Source: Planococcus halocryophilus (lineage in GTDB: Bacteria > Bacillota > Bacilli > Bacillales_A > Planococcaceae). From it: 64,000 bases of DNA. Positions 59,573-64,000 of this stretch are shown here, one piece after another. A program made the position numbers and the translations under genes. The stretch's first letter is position 1, and the number at the start of each line of letters is the position of its first letter. The notes below the pieces were generated by a model that made no database searches, had not been told where the DNA came from, and saw only the letters and a list, made by a program, of their open reading frames with translations. The DNA is taken from assembly GCF_001687585.2 (NCBI RefSeq), contig NZ_CP016537.2, positions 2,948,001 through 3,012,000 of the forward strand, in the 5' to 3' direction.

Positions 59573-60136
59573 TTGGAAATCGCTATACGACAAGCACACC
59601 TTAGTGATGCTGAAAAAGTCGCACCTCTTATTATCAATGCTATCGGTAAAATTGCAAATCATATGACCGCACAAAAAGATTCTGAAACAGTACGCGAAAA
59701 AGTTGAAGATATGGTGCGTGGAGAAAATACGCGTCATAGTTACCGCTATACATATGTAGCCACTTTAGATGGTAAAATTGCAGGCATTTTGGTTCTTTAT
59801 CATGGCAACCAAGCAGAAACTTTAGATCGTTATTTGATTGAGCAGTTGAAAAAGCAAGGTCATGAGCGAACAATCGAGCCGGAAGCCCATACCGACGAAT
59901 GGTATATCGATACGGTTTCGGTCGATCCTGCTTATCAAGGAAAGGGAATTGGCTCAAAGCTACTTGATTACGCAGAAGAACTTGTATCGTCTAACGGAGC
60001 TGGCAAGCTTTCGCTGAACGTTGATATTGATAAGGATGGTGCTATCCGTCTTTATAAACGCCTTGGTTATTCGGTTTCTGAACCGTGGACGATTATTGGG
60101 GAGCCTTTCCATCACATGGTGAAAGTCATTTCTTAA
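59573..60136 (+). CDS. GNAT-family N-acetyltransferase
   Basis: A 187-residue GNAT enzyme. The acetyl-CoA motif is DTVSVDPAYQGKGIGSKLL, followed by LSLNVDIDKDGAIRLYKRLGY. It starts with TTG at 59573, supported by AAAAGGAGG eight bases upstream. The first half (IGKIANHMTAQKDSETVRE) is of unknown specificity. It is monocistronic and divergent from the kinase. Confidence 0.87.
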   Translation: MEIAIRQAHLSDAEKVAPLIINAIGKIANHMTAQKDSETVREKVEDMVRGENTRHSYRYTYVATLDGKIAGILVLYHGNQAETLDRYLIEQLKKQGHERTIEPEAHTDEWYIDTVSVDPAYQGKGIGSKLLDYAEELVSSNGAGKLSLNVDIDKDGAIRLYKRLGYSVSEPWTIIGEPFHHMVKVIS

Positions 60137-60158
60137 AGCCTATATTAATATAGAAGAA

Positions 60159-60185
60159 AGCCGCTCCAGAAAATCTGGAGCGGCT
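60159..60185. terminator. Bidirectional terminator between GNAT gene and metQ
   Basis: Arms AGCCGCTCCAGA (60159-60170) and TCTGGAGCGGCT (60174-60185), then a plus-strand T run. It lies between convergent genes. Confidence 0.9.
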
Positions 60186-60206
60186 CTTTTTAGCTTATTG
60201 ATATTA

Positions 60207-61031
60207 TTATTGCTCAGTCATCCATTGAGGTTTACCGAATCCTTCAAAATTCTCATCGATTACCTTTTCAAATTCTTCTGATTCCACAATTTCTATTAAA
60301 TCTTTCGCCAATTCACTATCTTCATTTTCCGCTTTAACTGCTACTAAATTGCGGTATTGGTCAGGCATGTTCTCCAGTGCCAATGCATCCAAAAGGTCCA
60401 TTTCAGCTGCTAATGCAAAGTTTCCAGGAACAGCGGATAAATCAGATCCTTCAACTGCACGTGGCAATTGTCCAGCTTCGATTGGCTGGAATACTAAATT
60501 CTTTTTGTTTGTAATAACATCTCTTTCTGAAATTTTTAAGTCATCTACTTCTGGATCTACTTCGACTAGACCTTGATCTTCAAGAATCTGCAAAGCACGA
60601 GCCGCATTAACAGGGTCATTAGGAATTGCGATGGTTGCCCCATCTTCAATATCATCTAATGTATCAAATTGATTTGAATAAATGCCCATTGGCGCTGTCG
60701 GCACAACGATTAATCCTGACAAATCCATATTATTTTCTTTTTCAAAATTCTCCAAGTAAATGCTGTGCTGGAATAGGTTGGCATCGATATCTCCACCATC
60801 AAGCGCGATGTTTGGCTGAATATAATCACTGAATTCTACCAAATCTACTGTATACCCTTTTTCTTCAAGACCTGGGACAATGGCTTGTTTTAACATATCG
60901 CTATAAGGCCCTGCCGTAGCCCCTAGTTTAATATCTTTTGAAGGTTCTCCTGTTGTTGCTGCGTTTTCTTCACTGCCACATGCCGCTAAAGCCAATGCAC
61001 TCGCTGCTATTATTAATCCTAATTTTTTCAT
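60207..61031 (-). CDS. metQ: Methionine ABC transporter, binding lipoprotein
   Basis: A 274-residue NlpA/MetQ lipoprotein with lipobox LAAC (Cys18). The mature protein shows IKLGATAGPYSDML, DYIQPNIALDGGDIDANLFQH and the C-terminal GFGKPQW typical of MetQ. It binds methionine outside the membrane and delivers it to MetI. It is the last gene of metN-metI-metQ, 12 bases after metI. Confidence 0.95.
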   Translation of the reverse strand: MKKLGLIIAASALALAACGSEENAATTGEPSKDIKLGATAGPYSDMLKQAIVPGLEEKGYTVDLVEFSDYIQPNIALDGGDIDANLFQHSIYLENFEKENNMDLSGLIVVPTAPMGIYSNQFDTLDDIEDGATIAIPNDPVNAARALQILEDQGLVEVDPEVDDLKISERDVITNKKNLVFQPIEAGQLPRAVEGSDLSAVPGNFALAAEMDLLDALALENMPDQYRNLVAVKAENEDSELAKDLIEIVESEEFEKVIDENFEGFGKPQWMTEQ

Positions 61032-61043
61032 ATCATTCTCCCC

Positions 61044-61715
61044 TTATCTTTTATCTATAGCTTTCGCTGTATAGTCTCCTGCTTGTTGAATCAATTGAAC
61101 CAACACAATCAAAATAACGACTGTAACAACCATAATGGTGTTATCGTATCGGTAATAACCAAAGCGAATGGCTAAATCTCCTATGCCTCCGCCACCCACA
61201 ACACCAGCCATAGCTGAATAGGCAACTAAACTAATAATCGTTAACGTAATCCCTTGTACGATGCTCGCTTTTGCTTCAGGTAGTAATACATCTTTAATAA
61301 TCATCCACGGTGTAGCACCTACTGCAATTGCTGCTTCGATTACTCCTTTATCAATTTCGCGAAGTGAATTTTCCACAATTCGCGCAAAAAACGGAATGGC
61401 TGCAACTGACAAAGAAACACTAGCCGCAACTGGACCGATTGTTGTACCTGTGATAAATTTCGTCAAAGGAATAAGTGCTACTAACAAAATGATAAATGGA
61501 ATAGAACGTACAATGTTTACAACAAAGCCTACCACTGAATTCACGGGTCGATTTTCAAGAAACAAGCCGCGATCTGTTATAAATAGTAAAATTCCAAGTG
61601 GCAATCCAATAATCAGTGATACTGATAACGAAATGCCGATCATCATTAAGGTTTGGAAAAATGCAGTTTGGATTTCTGGCCATAATTCAATAATTCGTCC
61701 CCATTCAATGTCCAC
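61044..61715 (-). CDS. metI: Methionine ABC transporter, permease
   Basis: A 223-residue permease with five helices and the binding-protein-dependent transport motif EAAIAVGATPWMIIKDVLLPEA (EAA loop). It starts with GTG at 61715 after TGGAGGTGA and overlaps the end of metN by 11 bases, so the two are coupled. GVVGGGGIGDLAIRFGY is typical of MetI. Confidence 0.95.
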   Translation of the reverse strand: MDIEWGRIIELWPEIQTAFFQTLMMIGISLSVSLIIGLPLGILLFITDRGLFLENRPVNSVVGFVVNIVRSIPFIILLVALIPLTKFITGTTIGPVAASVSLSVAAIPFFARIVENSLREIDKGVIEAAIAVGATPWMIIKDVLLPEAKASIVQGITLTIISLVAYSAMAGVVGGGGIGDLAIRFGYYRYDNTIMVVTVVILIVLVQLIQQAGDYTAKAIDKR

Positions 61716-62718
61716 TCGATATCACCTCCACTATTGCCGATCTATTTTCCAAATACCGCAATGCCTCCATAACTTCTATTTCAGCGCCTTTTAATTCCAT
61801 GATAAAGATGCCAAGTGGACGCTCTTGAATATACTCGATTGCTCCGTGCAAAAAGTTACCTTTTACTGAAAAGCTCTGCAGCATATCGGAAATGACACCT
61901 TCACCGGCTACGCCACCTTTAAATAGTACTTTTACTAATGTGCCTTTAAATTCCTTTAAAATATGTACTGGAACATTAAATGATACGACACTAGAGATAA
62001 ATTCTTTTGTTAGTTCTTTTTGAGGATCCGCAAAAATATCGTATACTTGTCCTTCTTCAATCACCCGTCCACCTTGCATAATAGCCATCCGATCGCAAAT
62101 TTCTTTCACGACATTCATTTCATGGGTTATCAATACAATCGTGATGTTCAATTTCCGATTAATTTCTTTCAATAACCGTAAAATTGATAAAGTCGTATTA
62201 GGGTCGAGTGCTGAAGTCGCTTCATCACATAACAGCACGGCGGGATTGTTTGCCAACGCTCGCGCAATGCCGACACGCTGTTTTTGACCACCACTCAACT
62301 GAGCAGGATAGACATCCCGTTTGTCTGCTAAACCGACCATTTCAAGCAGTTCTTCTACACGCATTTTAATCTCTTTAGAAGGTGTGCCTGCCGCTCGAAG
62401 TGCAAAAGCGATATTGTCGTAAACTGTCTTTTGGCTAATCAAATAAAAATGTTGGAAAATCATCCCGATTTTTAACCGCGCTTTTCTCAGTTGATCGCCA
62501 TTTAACTGTGTTAAATCTTTTTCATCGACTATGATACTGCCAGAGCTTGGTCGTTCGAGTAAGTTAATACAGCGGATCAACGAACTTTTTCCTGCTCCTG
62601 AGTAACCCACAATCCCAAATATTTCACCTTTTCCGACTTCAAGTGACACATTATCCACTCCGGTAACGGCACCATGTTTTGTTGTATACGTTTTCGTCAA
62701 ATTTTTAATCTGTATCAT
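61705..62718 (-). CDS. metN: Methionine ABC transporter, ATP-binding protein
   Basis: A 337-residue ATPase with Walker A GYSGAGKSSLI, signature LSGGQKQRVG, Walker B LLCDEATSALD and H-loop LITHEM. The C-terminal NIL domain (about 260-335) is the regulatory methionine-binding domain of MetN. The ATG at 62718 follows AGGAGG. The frame is open further upstream, but that part is the SAM riboswitch. Confidence 0.96.
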   Translation of the reverse strand: MIQIKNLTKTYTTKHGAVTGVDNVSLEVGKGEIFGIVGYSGAGKSSLIRCINLLERPSSGSIIVDEKDLTQLNGDQLRKARLKIGMIFQHFYLISQKTVYDNIAFALRAAGTPSKEIKMRVEELLEMVGLADKRDVYPAQLSGGQKQRVGIARALANNPAVLLCDEATSALDPNTTLSILRLLKEINRKLNITIVLITHEMNVVKEICDRMAIMQGGRVIEEGQVYDIFADPQKELTKEFISSVVSFNVPVHILKEFKGTLVKVLFKGGVAGEGVISDMLQSFSVKGNFLHGAIEYIQERPLGIFIMELKGAEIEVMEALRYLENRSAIVEVISSGH

Positions 62719-62732
62719 GGCTTCCTCCTGGC

Positions 62733-62892
62733 AATAAAAAAATGCCTCTTTCATCAAGAAAGAGACATCGAAAATTTTAATTTCTCGACTTATCTTCCGA
62801 AATGTTTTCACATTCCGCAGGACTTGGCACCTTCCCAACTGGGGGTTGCCGGACGTCATAGGGCCTACCCCTCGGTCTCTCTTGATAAGTTA
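62733..62892 (-). ncRNA. SAM-I riboswitch (S-box) with terminator
   Basis: On the minus strand the aptamer (about 62789-62890) shows CTTATCAAGAGAG, GGGTAGGCCCTATGA, CCGGCAACC, AAGGTGCCAAGTCCTGC and the closing AAGATAAG. A terminator hairpin (62741-62769) with seven T follows (62733-62740). It controls metNIQ: high SAM should stop transcription. Confidence 0.97.
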
Positions 62893-62940
62893 GTATATTA
62901 GATTGAATTTCATGTTACAGACATACTTTCAGGGTGTCAA

Positions 62941-63729
62941 TCAAATTTTGAATGTTTCGTATAATTTTTCACGACGATCGTCAAAGACCGGGATTCGTTT
63001 ACGAACTTCTTCTACTTCTTGTAAATCAATTTCCACATACCCTATGCCTTCTTCTTTTTTCATGTCCAAACGAATTTCTCCCCAAGGAGCAATTACCATG
63101 GTGCTTCCACCAAACACGTTGTTCGGATCACTGCCAATGCGGTTAACTCCAACGATAAAGCATTGGTTTTCAATCGCACGAGCTTGAAGCAACGTACGCC
63201 AATGATCAATTCTTGGTTCTGGCCATTCTGCAGACACGAAAATAAGCTTTGCATCATTTAATGCTTGTGCACGAATCCACTCAGGAAAACGGATATCATA
63301 GCAAATAACACCGCCATAAACAACGTTATCCAATTTAAATGTGCCAAGAGTGTCTCCTTCTTCTAAATGAATATGTTCATCCATCAATCCAAAACGATGT
63401 GCTTTATCGTATTCAGAAACAAGCTCACCTTTTTTATTGACGACATACATCGTATTGTAAAAGCCATTATTTTTCTCTGTTGAAACAGAACCCCCAACAA
63501 TGTTTACCGATTTTTCTTTTGCGAATTTTTTCAACATCTCCACTGTCCGGTTTGTATTGTCTGCTAACATGTTAAGCTCTGTTAGTGCATAACCCGTATT
63601 CCACATTTCAGGCAAAACAATCGTATCTGCCCCGTTGTCAGCCGCTTCAGTTAAATAGTTCAATACCTGCTGATAGTTTTTTTCTGGTTTCCCAAATACA
63701 ATATCCATCTGAACACATGCAATTTTCAT
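62941..63729 (-). CDS. mtnU: Carbon-nitrogen hydrolase (nitrilase family), MtnU-like
   Basis: A 262-residue nitrilase-fold amidase with the triad Glu (VLPEMWNTG), Lys (YDKAHRFG) and Cys (VICYDIRFPEW). Its position, divergent from an MtnE-type aminotransferase, matches the Bacillus mtnU-mtnE pair of methionine salvage, where an omega-amidase hydrolyses the ketoglutaramate or succinamate made when glutamine is the amino donor. Start ATG 63729 follows GGAGGAGAG; the longer frame to 63750 runs over that site. Confidence 0.9.
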   Translation of the reverse strand: MKIACVQMDIVFGKPEKNYQQVLNYLTEAADNGADTIVLPEMWNTGYALTELNMLADNTNRTVEMLKKFAKEKSVNIVGGSVSTEKNNGFYNTMYVVNKKGELVSEYDKAHRFGLMDEHIHLEEGDTLGTFKLDNVVYGGVICYDIRFPEWIRAQALNDAKLIFVSAEWPEPRIDHWRTLLQARAIENQCFIVGVNRIGSDPNNVFGGSTMVIAPWGEIRLDMKKEEGIGYVEIDLQEVEEVRKRIPVFDDRREKLYETFKI

Positions 63730-63814
63730 ATTCTCTCCTCCAGTAGACAAGCTCCTCTAAATTCTATAAGATTCGGAGTAGAAGTGCAATTATTTCGAAA
63801 ATAAGGAGAATTCC

Positions 63815-64000
63815 ATGGACTTTTCAAATCGCTTGCAAAATTTACCGACTCAATTTTTCGCTCTACTCGTTGCTAAAACGAGCCAAGCTATCGCTGAAGG
63901 GCGCGATGTCATTAACCTTGGTCAAGGCAATCCTGATCAGCCGACACCTGACCATATCGTTAAAGCATTACAAACTGCAGTGACCGATCCAAAAACGCAT
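63815..64000 (+). CDS. mtnE: Aminotransferase, MtnE-like (methionine salvage), N-terminal fragment
   Basis: The first 62 codons are present; the gene runs off the right edge. The text DFSNRLQNLPTQFFALL...VINLGQGNPDQPTPDHI is the N-terminal region of class I/II aminotransferases of the MtnE/MtnV type, which transaminate 4-methylthio-2-oxobutyrate to methionine, the last step of the salvage cycle. The ATG follows AAGGAG. The pairing with mtnU supports the assignment; the catalytic lysine is outside the window. Confidence 0.85.
   Translation, partial: MDFSNRLQNLPTQFFALLVAKTSQAIAEGRDVINLGQGNPDQPTPDHIVKALQTAVTDPKTH

Noticed and set aside
1..64000. CRISPR array, prophage, rRNA or tRNA genes
   Set aside because: No regularly spaced direct repeats, phage structural genes or tRNA-like cloverleaves were seen on reading both strands.

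Overview
The window reads as a chromosomal segment of a low-to-moderate-GC Gram-positive bacterium of the Bacillales. The evidence is AGGAGG-type ribosome-binding sites with many TTG/GTG starts, T-box, FMN and SAM-I leaders, sigma-B and ECF-type promoters, lipoproteins, lipoteichoic-acid enzymes and an oxygenase-only nitric oxide synthase. A Planococcaceae member (Planococcus or a close relative) is my best guess from gene content; this is inference. I saw no rRNA, tRNA, transposase, prophage or CRISPR array.

Layout. 1-6.7 kb: the N-terminus of an acyl-CoA synthetase, a YeeN/YebC regulator, NO synthase, a HAD phosphatase, and a serine operon (class V aminotransferase plus SerA) behind a T-box. 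6.9-15.9 kb: a nine-gene minus-strand operon with three TerD proteins, YceH (TelA-like), YceG and four enzymes (HAD phosphatase, two phosphoribosyltransferase-like proteins carrying PELOTA and TRSP domains, and a CitE-like lyase). This is the Ter-associated 'biosynthetic module', predicted by comparative genomics to make an unknown nucleoside-like metabolite. A good ECF-type promoter lies upstream. 16.2-20.1 kb: a divergent three-gene surface-polymer glycosylation set (CsbB-like, GtrA-like, YfhO). 20.3-24 kb: stress genes, including SodC, an SDR oxidoreductase interrupted by an in-frame TGA, a LOV-STAS photoreceptor, a DJ-1/Hsp31-like protein and a small membrane protein. Two of these have clear sigma-B promoters. 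24-31.3 kb: envelope stress and wall genes (HtrA, PrsA, a two-component system, a DUF697 GTPase and an LtaS-type synthase).

31.5-45.4 kb holds mostly single metabolic and repair genes: FMN reductase, histidine phosphatase, a riboflavin operon, a CHY zinc finger, acetyltransferase, phosphoesterase, an ABC exporter, MsrA, PCMT, a PatB-type lyase and TopB. The riboflavin operon is odd. Under its FMN riboswitch come an unrecognised 93-residue protein, RibE, a RibB without its usual RibA half, and RibH; RibD is absent. 45.5-50.6 kb: a persulfide-handling regulon (CstR repressor, DsrE, four rhodanese domains, two TusA domains, persulfide dioxygenase, TauE exporter) with four CstR-like palindromic operators. 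50.7-57.9 kb: a DASS carrier, a TctCBA tricarboxylate transporter and a CitA/CitB-type two-component system, with a CcpA (cre) site on the tctC promoter. 58-64 kb: OsmC, a PfkB sugar kinase, a GNAT enzyme, the MetNIQ methionine importer under a SAM-I riboswitch, and the divergent methionine-salvage genes mtnU and mtnE (cut by the window end).

Four copies of a roughly 120-bp intergenic repeat occur (3.4, 32.2, 32.4 and 55.4 kb). All share one core, but each has its own inverted-repeat arms, and two are followed by the same box and hairpin. With the Ter module, the reduced rib operon and the CstR regulon, these are the main points for follow-up.
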